Position numbers and translations under genes: made by a program | Shown here: one piece after another, positions 20,372-30,873 of the stretch | How the letters are laid out: each line of letters opens with the position of its first letter | Position numbering within the stretch: position 1 is the stretch's first letter | Origin: Saccoglossus kowalevskii | Lineage: Eukaryota; Hemichordata; Enteropneusta; Harrimaniidae | Length of the DNA stretch: 36,306 nucleotides | Direction of reading: 5' to 3' | Assembly: GCF_000003605.2 (NCBI RefSeq) | Contig: NW_003128868.1 | Coordinates: 24,735-61,040 of the forward strand | Notes under the pieces: generated by a model | What the model was told of the DNA's origin: nothing | Seen by the model: only the letters and a program-made list of their open reading frames with translations | Databases searched by the model: none

Positions 20372-22038
20372 TACGGCAACCGAGGTGGCTCACAACATGG
20401 CGTTTTATAAAACCATTTTTACAATTCATTTACATTTTAAAAACTCATTTATATTTTATAATCCTTTTTTAAACACCATTTTCTGTTCTGGAATCGATTT
20501 TTAAACCCACTTTCGTTTCTGAGTTTTGTTTTTATTTTAAAAACCAGTTGTTTAAATCCATTTTCATTTTTGAAATCCGTTTTCATTTTTAAAATTCCAT
20601 TTCGTTTTAAAATTCCATATTCTTTCTTAAAATCCATTTTCGTCTTATAATCTGTTTTCATTTTTAAAATCCATTTTTGTTTTCATATTCCATTTTCATT
20701 TTAAAAATCCATTTCCGTTTTCAAATTCCATTTTCATTTTTAAAATCCATTTTCATTTTTAAAATCCATTTTCGGTTTTCAAATTCCATTTTCATTTTAA
20801 AAATCCATTTTCGTTTTCACTTTTTGACCTGTGACCCCGCCCTCTGGCCTCATACCACATGACTAGGAATTGTAACTAGGATTCTGGCATTTGTTTTATT
20901 TCCACCAGTGACGTTTTCATGATATTTATTGCTTATTTACGCAATTTCTTCTTCAGACTATAATCTATTTGGCCGTGGTTCCACGGCGTTTTTGGATGCA
21001 TAGAGGGTTCTAAGCTTCATCTGTCGGCTTACGCTGTGGCGTGGAATGCCTGTACATACACAGATGGCGCTGCCTTGTATACCTACAGTACCTTATCCGG
21101 TACGATAACACAGCATACCCACAGCTATAACTTGTTCTAATCTGAGTATCAACGTTACAGCTGATAAAATGAGAGCTCCAAGGTTGATTAGAATAAGTTA
21201 TAGCCGTGGTTTTGCTGCGTTTTGGTACCGGGTAGGGTATTGTTGGTAAACAAGGCAACGTCGTCGGTGGACAAGCCTGACCACAAATGCATTTGACGCC
21301 AAAGTGTAAGCCGACCGAATTAGCCAAGAACCCTTGATGGACCAAAATCGCCGCGGAACCACGGCTAAAGTTATAGCCTGAAGAAGTCTTACAATGGAAA
21401 CATCATTGGTGAAAATAAAAAAAAAAAAACTATCAGGTAAAGTTGAAATGATACTAAACAAAACCGGGATACAAAACACAAATCGAATATCGAATCGAAA
21501 TGAGAATCTTTGTAAAAACCATTACCGTAAAAACGGTTAACGTTAATGCGATAGGCGGGGAAACAACAGCGATTTTTATGTAAATTCTGATGGCAAATTT
21601 GCTTCAACGTGAAAAATACGTATATACCTATACTTCAAATGTCAACAAAAACGTGATAATAGATTTTAAAAATAAAAACGGATTTAAAAAAAATAGATTT
21701 TTAAAATGAAAGTGGATTTTAAAAATGAAAATAGATTTAAAAAAAGAAAATGGATTTTGAAATCAAAAATGGATTTTGAAAATGAAAACGGATTTTAAAA
21801 ACGAAAGTGGATCTCCTAAAAACGAAAATAATTTTGAAAATAAAAAAACACATTTTAGAAATGGATTTAAAAAACGAAAATGGATTTAAACAATTGTTTT
21901 TTTTAAAGAAAACATATACCAGAAACAAAAATCGATTTCAGAACCGAAAATGGTTATTAAAAATGAATTATAAAATAAAAATGAATTGTAAAAATGGTTT
22001 TATAAAATGCTATGTTGTGAGCCACCTCGGTTGCCGTA
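20372..22038. mobile_element. 1.67-kb foldback-type DNA element with long inverted arms
   Basis: The termini are TACGGCAACCGAGGTGGCTC then ACAACATGGCGTTTTATAAA at the left, and the inverted counterpart ending GAGCCACCTCGGTTGCCGTA at the right. Pairing continues inward for some 200-400 bp through degenerate units of ATTTTCATTTTTAAAATCC. ATCCAC lies directly outside both ends (20366-20371 and 22039-22044), an apparent 6-bp target site duplication. The arms enclose a second, nested palindrome centred near 21165. No transposase frame is visible, so the element is non-autonomous and its superfamily is unresolved. The open frames in the arms only translate the repeat. Confidence 0.88.
20948..21385. 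repeat. Nested large palindrome at the centre of the foldback element
   Basis: The left arm (CTTCTTCAGACTATAATC, then GGCCGTGGTTCCACGGCG, then GTCGGCTTACGCTGTGGCG) pairs with the right arm, which in reverse complement reads CTTCTTCAGGCTATAACT, GCCGTGGTTCCGCGGCG and GTCGGCTTACACTTTGGCG. Pairing continues through CCGGTACG/GGTACCGG to a centre where AGCTATAACTTGTTCTAATC faces GATTAGAATAAGTTATAGCC. The loop is only about 45 bases. Confidence 0.82.
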
Positions 22039-22044
22039 ATCCAC

Positions 22045-23228
22045 CCATGGCGCTATATTATCCATGATATACTAGTATAGGAAATGCTCAGGAATTGTGG
22101 GATTAATTTCTCGATCGTTTTGGTAGGGAGATAACCAACATGTACCGTGTCAAAATAATAGTACGATTGAAATAACACAAATGCTTATAAGCAAGAAAAA
22201 AATGCATAAATTATTTATTTTCCTAGTCGTAACCAACTCTCTATATTATATATTCTATCTACACCGAAACGATTGTATAATAATTACGATAACAGTATGT
22301 ACACGTTTTGTCTTCTGGTTTCACGTGAAGGAACCCACATGTATATACAACAGCGCAGCAAATTCATGTTCTTCACGCTATCATATTTATGTTTAGCCTT
22401 GAATTAGCTGCATTGCGATAAACTATTTGAAACATTTCAGCTCATTATACCAGTTAACGTCTTGAATTCAGGGGGCCATGGTGACTGTGCGACGATTGAT
22501 CAATGGTATTAGTAGGAACGCTTTGTTCGTATTGTCGATAAGTACGTCGTAGATCATCGAAATCGGCCGCATGGTGGTGTTCGGCGTTTTACTCACGTGA
22601 CCCCCGACTAATTCATGAATACACATAGCTGTAAAGCATTAATTTTCAGCGATAGTATGTCATTTTAGAATTGTAACTCTGACTCGGTTATATTGTAATT
22701 GTACACGTTCTCGTGGGTTTAGTTTCACAATTACTCGGGAATAGGTATAAGGTAGTTGTTTCCCGATTTCAAATTTGCCACCACGAAGACCCGACCCAGT
22801 TATATAGATGTATGTTACAAGCATGGGGGTAAAAGAGGTATTTTACCTCCATGTAACAAGCAGCATTCATATCTCATGGAGGAAAACCAATCTCCTACAC
22901 GGTAATATGAAGAACGATCTAAATAATTAATAAATGGTTAAATCATTCAAAATCTGCATTTTATCAAAAGTGAAATGATTTTTGAATTTGAACAAGTCAT
23001 TGTCAATAACAAGTCTCCGTCCAGTGGTTAGTGACTGTCCACATTATTGCCAAATAATCATTTATACTCATGTGACAGACATGATACAAAGTGAAACCAG
23101 GTTATTAGTGTAATTCCTTGCTTTATTCTGTCCATGAGATTCATACTGCATTTTAGCGCGAAAGACGATCAGCTGTCTTGAATAAGATTCTGAAACAGAT
23201 ACATACATAAATGTGTGACATGATGTAT
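22045..23228. other. Spacer with one hairpin at 22812-22860
   Basis: The only structure I see is the imperfect hairpin GTTACAAGCATGGGGGTAAA against TTTTACCTCCATGTAAC at about 22812-22857. No gene was recognised. Confidence 0.5.
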
Positions 23229-23600
23229 GTGTAAAGTGAACATGATCAGTCCAGTCATGTTAGTATTATGGCTTCAAACACAGCATTCGTCGAAATCAAA
23301 CAAAATGGTCACCAGTCAGCCATTTTGAATGAAATCAGACGAAAATATATTTATGATATATGTGTCAAGTTTGAATGTGATCGGTCAAAGCATGTCAGAG
23401 ACATGACGCTGGAACTGCATTTGTTTAAACAAAATGGCCGCCAGTCGGCCATTTTCAATCTGATCTAAAAAAATGACGCTCATCAAGGACGCATTATGTT
23501 CAATTGACTTACCACATTTGAAATATGTTACTACAAAAAATGCTTGATTTTGATGAGTTGTAAGCACTAAAATGGTCGAAATACGGCCATTTTGTAGTAG
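23229..23600. repeat. Interspersed repeat B: ~137-bp modules with an AAAATGGC...GCCATTTT motif
   Basis: Two tandem modules contain ACAAAATGGTCACCAGTCAG followed by CCATTTTGAAT, and ACAAAATGGCCGCCAGTCGG followed by CCATTTTCAAT. They are separated by TTGAATGTGATCGGTCAAAG followed by CATGTCAGAGACATGACGCTGGAAC. A third, weaker module lies near 23570-23595. The same modules recur at 36090-36306 in the same orientation. The open frame through the first copy is not a gene. Confidence 0.8.
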
Positions 23601-25264
23601 ATCGTGAAACGAATTATGTGCATTAAAATTATATGATATGCGATGCGTGAAGTGTTATTGAAATCGGCCCAGGCATGGTTGAAATACAGACGGGCCACAT
23701 CACGGGGGTGAAATTATAAGTCCTCGTTTTCGGGGACTAAAAATAGTGGAAAGGGATGGTTTTTGATTCTGCAAAACACCCTTAGGTTCTGTGTATACAA
23801 GCCAAGTGCCCCCACAACGGATATTCCTACACCACCCCGTCGATCATTTTCAGTTACTTGTGTACGAAACGACCATCTCCCTCCTTTCTGTTCATACGTG
23901 ATTCAATTCGACGCATCATTGAATTTGCGGTGACAGTTTTAACATTTATTCTAGACTTCTAGGAAATTATGGATGGCCACTCATCTGTGAACCCACCTCT
24001 ATGCTCTATCATTGCGCATCGGTGTGTGGTTTGTTATGCCGCCCTTAGAGTGGCTTAATTATACTAGTACATTGAACACGCAAGTAGCGTTTGTTTGTTT
24101 TTTCTTGTCCATTGTAGGTATTTCTTAGATTAGTTTAGCATGCAATCGGCAGTGCATGGCGGATTTTTAGTATGTCCAGATTAAACAAAATAACCGTTTC
24201 AAGCAGCAAAATCAACCAGACACTCACAACTAACGAGGCAAATTCCTCCATATGTTGAAGGCTTCTAATTCAAATACATAGCAGATAATGAACCGAACGT
24301 CCGTTCTTTGAGTGTCATTAGCGCCCTCTACGATCAAATACACACGTTGTCAACTGTTCAGTGTACAGAGGGCGAAGTGTGATGCTATTGCTATTTGCAA
24401 TCGTACTGAAAGCGATAATCAAAAAATCCACTGAAAAAAATGATTTTACAACTTAGTGAACACCCCCGTAACATCAAATCCACTAAAACACAGCTTTTAT
24501 CACGACATCAACACAGTTTATACTGTCTAGTCACGTGTTACGTGTTGTGCTGATCATATTTACATATAAACGAGTTTCGGACATCATAATTTACATATTC
24601 AAGTTATCGCAGGTGAACGGTGTACTACAAATATGAATGTTTTTGAACACACTTTGAACGTGACATCGAATTCTTGAACGGTAAATCAAAGGACGATATG
24701 TTTCGCTTTGATCTGCAAGTTGCTGGTTCAAATACAACTTCAAGTTGTTGTGTTGCCTTCGACACAGCTCAGACAACTAATAAATTACTAGTACTAATTT
24801 ATTAGTTGTTCGAGGACACAGTAACCTCTATTTCTTTATAAAAAAAAATAAAGGTCACGCGCTAGTGACCTTTAGAATTGAAAAATAGTCAAAATCAGAA
24901 TACATGTGTTTTACTAGTTCAATATTTATTTGCAATCGATGACTGAAATGCCTCGCGAGAATAAAGTGAGATCTCGTGTTGCAAGGAGGCCAAACACTGG
25001 CAGTAACGACCGAGTTAGTTCCCCAAGGTTAACAGTGTAACAAATTCTCCGATCTATTATATGATCCAAAGATATGCATATGCTACTAATAATTGCTATA
25101 TTGAAATTATACCCATTTGCTCTTATGGTATTTATTACGAGTTATCGTGCACATGAACGACAAAATTGATTCGAAAAACAATTATTTTTTCACGTCGATG
25201 TAGCGTTGCAAAAATCAGTATACCAGTATATCTTTTCTTAAATTCACCACCGAGGGCGTGATTT
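23601..25264. other. Spacer with two small perfect hairpins
   Basis: At 24773-24809, ACAACTAATAAATTA is a perfect 15-bp inverted match to TAATTTATTAGTTGT across a 7-base gap. At 24850-24873, AAAGGTCAC pairs with GTGACCTTT across six bases. The rest contains no recognised gene. Confidence 0.55.
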
Positions 25265-25672
25265 CCACAGTCACTTGGGGGCTGAAAATCAATGGATACT
25301 AATTTTAAAAAAATATCATCCGCTATACGTATATAAACAAACAAGTTGTGAAGCATGGCACCTAGTATAATCGACACCTTGTCGGTTCAAATTTCGATTT
25401 CTTACCTTAAAATGCGAAACAAAAAGTTTAGAGGGGATCGGGTGTTCATAATCACTAACTTTGTTTTATTCAAAACTGTACAAATCCTGCGTTTTCTGAT
25501 GATATCCGACGAATTCATGAATGAAAATGGCCAGCAGCCAGAATCAAGGGGGATTCGCACAGAGTTCTGGGTAAATCAAAAAAATACTCGCTGTTATGGC
25601 ACGTCTGACTGGCTGAAAATGAGTATGAGCACTTGATATATTTATTGATTTTCAGCCCCCAAGTGACTGTGG
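25265..25672. repeat. Perfect 29-bp inverted repeat flanking ~350 bp
   Basis: CCACAGTCACTTGGGGGCTG followed by AAAATCAAT at 25265-25293 occurs as its exact reverse complement at 25644-25672. The enclosed sequence shows no further pairing and no recognisable gene. Perfect identity suggests a recent event, either an element with short termini or an inverted duplication. Confidence 0.85.
25642..25647 (-). promoter_or_regulatory. Candidate polyadenylation signal of the THAP gene
   Basis: A minus-strand AATAAA lies about 130 bp past the stop codon of the THAP-like gene and is the nearest canonical hexamer I noticed. It lies at the edge of the 29-bp inverted repeat. Confidence 0.4.
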
Positions 25673-25775
25673 TGATTTCGGTTCGTACCGAATGCCGGAC
25701 GTTTCGGCCAAGAGTTTCGTCGAGGGCGGGCGTTTAATTTCGGCCTGTAATTCTTTTCTGTAAAATAAACCATCT

Positions 25776-26178
25776 TCAGTATTTGAAATTAGCGTTAACA
25801 GATGATGATGATGGCGACGGTGGAATTGATGTTCTTGATACTGGGTGTGATGGTGATGATGGCGACGGTGGAATTGATGTTGTTGATACTGGGTGTGATG
25901 GTGATGATGGCGACGGTGGAATTGATGTTCTTGATACTGGGTGTGATGGTGATGATGGCGACGGTGGAAGTGATGTTCTTGATACTGGGTGTGATGGTGA
26001 TGATGGCGACGGTGGAATTGATGTTGTTGATACTGGGTGTGATGGTGATGATGGCGACGGTGGAAGTGATGTTGTTGATACTGGGTGTGATGGTGATGTC
26101 CGATCTGATGTCGAAGAAGATAGACTGTCTTGACCAACATTTTTTGTGAACTTCAGTCGCATTTTGGTAGACTCACAC
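25776..26178 (-). CDS. THAP gene terminal exon with Ser/Pro repeats
   Basis: Starts after acceptor TTTCAG|GTGTGAG. Of the three possible frames, only the one completing the phase-2 codon of exon 2 stays open. It encodes CESTKMRLKFTKNVGQD and onward, six copies of a 16-residue unit PSHPVS(T/R)TS(I/L)PPSPSS, then VNANFKY and a TGA stop. The repeat is probably a disordered linker; I infer no activity for it. Confidence 0.6.
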
Positions 26179-27266
26179 CTGAAATAAATCATAAATTCCA
26201 CAATAAGTGTAACTACAAAGACATGAAAGCATTCGCTCAATTTGATAGTACAAAATCCTGACAAATAAGTTGTGTGCAAAACATACCCCTTAAACCATTT
26301 TAGGCAATATTACTTTAGATAGTTCGCTGCTATTTAGATTTCACACCAAATTTTCATAATATTTTTCACAGTATTTTGGCGGGTTATATTCTTTAAGAAT
26401 TCGCAATGAATATATGGTCACCATGCTACTTTTGACATAGGGTGAACCATGGGAGTACTTATGGTTGTCATAAAATATTTAAAAAAAAATAGATTAAAAA
26501 TGTTCTTCATTACATTAAATCATATAGTAACCCAGAGTGTACTAAATGTCACATATTTTTAATTATAAATCTTTGTTTGTGGATCAATATAATCCGAGGG
26601 ATAAATATTTCCATTTTGAAATAGAAACATTGTAATGAAATTCTGACAACAATGGTAGCAAACTAGCAGAACAATAAAGTACTTACGAATACTTTTTCTG
26701 CGACTTAATCTTTGGTGACGATTTAATTTTGATATCGATGTGGTATTTGTCAGGTGTGGGAAAACAGATGGTATAAAATGCTTGTTTTACCTGCAATAAA
26801 ATAAGTTAAAAAATGAAGGAATGAAAAACTTGAATTACAATTTGTGTATAAAATTTTGGAACAAAATTAGCCTGCCAGTGAATATATGTATCTTTTCAGA
26901 CAAATGAAGTACAGGATGAAGCAAATTATGAAATTGCACTTATTTTTTTTTTATTGATCAGTTTTGGAAATTAACCAAGATTAATAAGTCATTCCAGAAA
27001 ATTGAAACAAATACAGAACTATAAAAGGTGTTCATTTGGGATAACTTACCAGATAAAAAATGCTTTGAACAGACATAAGTGTGGTTTGACTTCGGTGACC
27101 AAACCTTAGACTTGTCCACAGATCCGTCACCATTAATCTTTGCCCTTTTGATGGCTTGAAGCCACCTTTTTCTCCTATCAGACCCAACTGGAATAATGTA
27201 AAAGTTAAGGTTAGGACATTTCGATTTAGTGTTAGTGCATTTGGGAACACAGCAACTTTTTGGCAT
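25776..27266 (-). CDS. THAP zinc-finger protein gene, possibly frameshifted
   Basis: Exons are 27050-27266, 26687-26790 and 25776-26178. The first encodes an N-terminal THAP (C2CH) DNA-binding domain: CCVPKC at 5-10, the invariant Trp at 35, and CSKHF with Cys66 and His69. THAP is a sequence-specific zinc-finger domain related to P-element transposase and is found both in transcription factors and in transposons. The third exon encodes a short Lys/Ser-rich stretch and then six Ser/Pro repeats. Exons 2 and 3 join in phase, but exon 1 ends in phase 1 while exon 2 is fully open only in phase 0, unless a weaker AG ten bases downstream is used. In another frame, exon 2 reads FIPSVFPHL, which looks like the conserved AVPTIF-type box that closes THAP domains. 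This suggests a one-base frameshift or alternative splicing. Confidence 0.6.
25807..26098. repeat. 48-bp tandem repeat, six copies, inside the THAP gene's last exon
   Basis: The plus-strand unit is GATGGCGACGGTGGAATTGA then TGTTCTTGATACTGGGTGTGATGGTGAT. Copies differ at few positions (ATT or AGT; CTT or GTT). The period is a multiple of three, so all repeat frames are preserved. Five of the six frames are free of stops through the unit, which explains the stacked open frames on both strands. Confidence 0.95.
26179..26686. other. Intron 2 of the THAP-like gene
   Basis: A 508-bp AT-rich interval between donor ATTC|GTAAGT and acceptor TTTCAG|GTG on the minus strand. No other feature was seen. 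Confidence 0.5.
26687..26790 (-). CDS. THAP gene exon 2 (frame uncertain)
   Basis: Bounded by acceptor TTATTGCAG|GTAAAA and donor ATTC|GTAAGT. One frame is open from end to end (VKQAFYTICFPTPDKYH and onward) and joins exon 3 in phase. A second frame, interrupted near its 5' end by TAA, reads KHFIPSVFPHLTNTTS, which fits the end of a THAP domain better. Both cannot be used at once. Confidence 0.5.
27050..27266 (-). CDS. THAP exon 1 (C2CH zinc finger)
   Basis: The start codon directly follows an acceptor, TTTATCAG|A-ATG, and an upstream donor CAG|GTAAGT at 27356/27355 fits a 5' leader intron of about 88 bp. The exon encodes MPKSCCVPKCTNTK through RRKRWLQAIKRAK and HTYVCSKHFLS, then ends TCT-G|GTAAGT in phase 1. 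Two THAP zinc cysteines, the conserved Trp and the CxxH pair are all present; only the C-terminal part of the domain lies beyond the donor. Confidence 0.85.
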
Positions 27267-27557
27267 TCTGATAAATCACAATGACACTAGTGAGCCAAGT
27301 ATGATGTGGACTTCACCAGAGGATTATGCTGACTGACAATGTAATATCTACTTACCTGTAAAATCGAAACAGGTGATTCCATTCTTGACGATGAAATGTA
27401 ATTTTCGATGAAATTAATATACAAGAAATGTCAAAAGTTTTAAAACTTGACTTGTTTTGATTAATTCTCAAAAATATTTTTATCGCCATTCATTTACGCC
27501 ATTCATTTACAAATACATATATTTGTGATCGAAATACAACAACATTTTTGCTCCTGG

Positions 27558-27803
27558 TCAACCTCTTGGGTATCTTGGACCTCTTGGACTTTTAGTTTCG
27601 TCCATCATATGGCTAATGTCCGGTTTTAAACAGAAAAGCTTCTCAATAAGAAGCACAATACGGTCGTTCACACGATGTATCACCACGTCTGGAAGTGGTC
27701 TGGTTTGTTTAAAGATATTCAGTTTATTCTGGAGTTGAAAATAGTGTTCTTTTTTTACCAGTAGACGAAACACATTGGGTGACGTGCCATTTTTCATGGG
27801 CAT
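27558..27803 (-). CDS. Unrecognised 81-residue ORF
   Basis: An open frame with no splice sites needed, running from MPMKNGTSPNVFRLLVKKEH to SPRGPRYPRG and a TGA stop. Its composition, with mixed hydrophobic and charged residues in the middle (DVVIHRVNDRIVLLIEKLF), is more protein-like than most open frames in this AT-rich window. I recognise no family. It could be the 3' end of a gene upstream of the THAP gene, an upstream exon of the same transcript, or chance. Confidence 0.22.
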   Translation of the reverse strand: MPMKNGTSPNVFRLLVKKEHYFQLQNKLNIFKQTRPLPDVVIHRVNDRIVLLIEKLFCLKPDISHMMDETKSPRGPRYPRG

Positions 27804-28744
27804 TTAGATATCCATTGTTTTTTTTTTTTTAATTGTATATATTTACTTGGTTTTAATTTAAGTAAAAATAGTACAAGTACATGTAATCAAAAGTCGTATA
27901 TGATTTACATGATGGTCACTAGGATAATTAATTTCTAATTTAAAAGGATTAAAATATTTATCCTCCAGTCATTTTTATACTAGAAAGTAATTAAACTATT
28001 TAATAAAATTGTTCAAAAATGCTACTAGAAATATTTAATACATAGTCTATTAAGTGATGTCGGCATACAGTTGTTTACCGAAATATTTAATATATATATA
28101 TATATTATAATAGTCTATTACGTTGAACTGTACTTCGAAACGTACGACCTGGTCGAAACTCTTGCCGAAACGTACGTCTACCGCGTCGAGGCAGCAAATC
28201 TCGGCACGTGTTAGGTTTTTATCAAGACCGAGGTCGAGTTTTTTTCCCGGCACGTGCCGACTGGGTCCCGAGTCTCGGCACGTGCGAGATATCTAACGTG
28301 AACGCCACCATGTACGTAATATTTTGGAAGCACTATTGTCAGTTGTATAATATAATATTCTAATATAAACATTAAATACTACTAAGCTTGCCTATGAATA
28401 CGTCACACGTTTTACGTATGGTCCATTTCAACACGTGCGACAAGCTGACAAATTTGTTTGTTTGCTTGTTGAAACCATCTCGTCTTCTTTAAATCACCCC
28501 GCGAGCAGAGTCCATGACACGAATGTGTTTATACGTCCATGGTCCATCCAAGCTGCATTGCATCCACATAAAACGAAGGGATATATGATCCATACATGGA
28601 GATGACTATATGTTATATTCCAAGTAGTGTATATTAAACCAAAGACACTAGTGTCTTTGATTAAACACACAACTCACAACATTTTTAATGATTTAACACT
28701 ATGATTCACACAGTGTGGCAGATGTTTTGTTCATTTACCCACCT
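27804..28744. other. Spacer with a 20-bp perfect palindrome
   Basis: CAAAGACACTAGTGTCTTTG at 28640-28659 is perfectly self-complementary. The rest, including an AT dinucleotide run near 28090, has no recognised gene. Confidence 0.55.
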
Positions 28745-28990
28745 TAGTGCCAAACACCGTACCTCCCTCAAAAGGCGACGGCACGAAATTTTGCTTGAGG
28801 GGCGAGATGTGAAATTTTGACCCTCTGAAACGCTATTTCCTGCACTTTGAAGGGCAAAATTTGCTGACACAAAGGATTTCAGCTTGATTTGGGGGAGGGG
28901 GGTCGAGGCCCCAAACACTTTTTTCGGATGGGCGACCGCCCCCTCTGCAGACCGGTGCCGCCGCACCTGTGCCTGGAGGTTGATTAACAC
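28745..28990. repeat. Probable transposon-derived GC-rich remnant
   Basis: This block differs sharply in composition from its AT-rich flanks. Read on the minus strand, it contains GGCCTCGACCCCCCTCCCCC and GAGGGTCAAAATTTCACATC, the type of C-rich and AAAATTT-rich tail that I associate with widely dispersed animal DNA-transposon remnants. I cannot assign it to a named family from memory. The frames open across it on both strands have no recognisable product. Confidence 0.4.
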
Positions 28991-29222
28991 CTGTGCAAGT
29001 GGACGTGAACGGCCAGATGACCTAGAATACACATCTAACACATTTCAGTTTCGGTCAGTGTTCAAGTGCATGTTTGTGGCTGGAATGTGTTTTCATCAAG
29101 CGTGCATATACAACTCATATACAATGTACCCATAATCCCATTCGGTGCTTGTCGTATTATCAATATGTATAATAGGTTGACCGTGACTTGTAAACCAGTA
29201 ACTGTCAAAATGCGACAACTTA

Positions 29223-29252
29223 TTACATGTAGGTACATGTAGATACATGTAG
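29223..29252. repeat. Short tandem repeat (TACATGTAG, three copies)
   Basis: Three imperfect copies of a 10-11-bp unit around TACATGTAG; each unit contains the palindrome TACATGTA. Confidence 0.8.
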
Positions 29253-29569
29253 TACTGGTACAGCGTCACGTGATTACTTGGGTCACAGTCCTATAGTGGG
29301 ACAGTGCTTGAGTGAGTTCTAGTACCACTAAAGAAGTCTGAGACAAAACACATAAATTAGTATCACCGTGGAATGCTGATAATAATAATATACTTAATTT
29401 AGAGTACTAGCTCATAGAAACATAACCAAAGTTACCGAAAAATAAGAATAAATACCAAAAAAATGTACATAATAAATATATTAAAAAACATGGCTCAGCC
29501 AAGTACTCAAAAGTGTACTACATGTCACTACATCTGGGCTATAAATAGCTGTAATTTTTGAATTCTTAC

Positions 29570-29923
29570 TTTTTATAATTCTTAAAAAGAAGTTCGCCAT
29601 TTCTTTTCTACGAAGAGCTTTAAAAGTAGTGACACGATTGTACAAGGGTTTGAGTCATACTAGTATTCCTCTTGCCTAGCTTCAGTGACATTCTAAATGC
29701 GTTATTATACATATTATATGCAACACGAATTCGATTAATCTGCCCTTTAGTATGTATAGACCACAAATTGGAGCAGTACAGTAACTCTGAAACAATTTAA
29801 TTTTTGAAGAGCAGTAAGCAAATCTTCGAATAAGCCAGTTTGCTCTAGCGTAAAACTTTTCATTTGTCTATTAATATCATCACTATCATCTCCATGTTTA
29901 TTAATGACCACACCCAAATAGGT
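29570..29923 (-). pseudogene. Decayed LINE reverse transcriptase fragment
   Basis: Reading the minus strand in shifting frames gives pieces typical of the C-terminal part of a LINE reverse transcriptase: TYLGVVINKHGDDSDDINRQ (the thumb-region YLG motif), then KIKLFQSYCTAP, then RIRVAYNMYNNAFRM and TSMTQTLVQ in another frame, then RRKEMANFF. Frameshifts and stops separate the pieces, so it is not functional. The catalytic YxDD block would lie further 5' (higher coordinates) and was not recognised. The fragment is too damaged to assign to a clade. Confidence 0.75.
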
Positions 29924-29935
29924 GTGCTATATAAA

Positions 29936-30767
29936 GGCACGATTACTCTTGTTTATAACCTTGATAACGTTGACTAAAATGTCGTCTTATATAAATACTA
30001 GTATTTCGAATACATTTATAAGTTGTTTGTCACTGAACTTGGAGTGTAGACACACTATGATGACGTCGACCTTTTAGGTAGTAAGAAAGCTGGACAACTT
30101 CCGTCGTGTGGTGGCGTTCTTATGGTGACTCTTCTGTCATTCTATTACGTGTGAACCATTCAATACTCAGCCAGCAGCTAACGTGTCGCTTTGTGTTCCT
30201 TGCAGAAAGGCGGATGCCAACCACACGTTTGTGATTGCCACATTTTCTCACTGTTAAGTGCATGTAGTCGGATATGGACAACGTGTTTGTGATTCACAAC
30301 TCACTGTGTATGAGTTATACATGTATTTTGTGTTTACATTATTTCGTCGAAAAAAGAAATCCTCGTCAAAAGGTTAATATATTTGTATCTACGTATTCAA
30401 ATAACATCAGATATATATGCTGATAAATGCCAGTTTTGTCAAAACAAGTGATACTGAAGGTTTGAAGGAACATTCAGCTCCTTAGGTCGCGATCGGATCT
30501 AATTCACAGTTGATCATTTGGAAAGATTGTTTTGTTGAAAGATTTGGGTGCTCTTGAATGTTGATCACTTCCTAGTACGAAATGACAGCATTTTGTATAA
30601 GTTAAACCTACGAAATCCTCTGTAATAAGTTGTCGTTTTGTCAAGGGTAAATATGTGTCATTTATTTATCGAAAAAAAGCACTGTTGTGAGTAATACAAT
30701 TCCATTTGACACGCTTTATCGTAAGCAATAACTAATGAAACGAGTACATAGCAAAATGTTATCAGTT
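29936..30767. other. Spacer, nothing recognised
   Basis: No convincing gene, RNA or repeat family could be identified between the LINE remnant and the third MITE copy. Confidence 0.5.
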
Positions 30768-30873
30768 CGTCGTAGAATACTTTCTTTCGCTATTATCAAT
30801 GAAAAGGTTGAATCAGTGAAATTAAAGTTCATTCAGAACATCCTAAACGACTTTTCAGCGAAAATTAATCCCC
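30768..30873. mobile_element. MITE family A, copy 3 (truncated)
   Basis: Starts GTAGAATACTTTCTTTCGCT, matching the left arm of copies 1 and 2, and ends with ACTTTTCAGCGAAAATTAAT, matching their right arm. Much of the centre and the terminal inverted-repeat tip are missing. Confidence 0.65.

Noticed and set aside
24715-24740. GGTTCAAAT sequence resembling a tRNA T-loop
   Set aside because: No matching acceptor, D or anticodon stems around it.
25652-26140. Minus-strand His-rich frame (HHHHTQYQ repeats)
   Set aside because: Its start lies inside the exon and it cannot be reached in frame from the acceptor at 26178; only the Ser/Pro frame joins exon 2.
25783-26149. Plus-strand Asp/Gly-rich repeat frame resembling calcium-binding DxDxDG repeats, and a hydrophobic frame beside it
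   Set aside because: Both are shadows of the 48-bp repeat in the minus-strand exon. No plus-strand splice sites or promoter support them.
28706-29135. Overlapping ORFs on both strands near 28.9 kb
   Set aside because: They lie in a GC-rich repeat remnant and show no family similarity.
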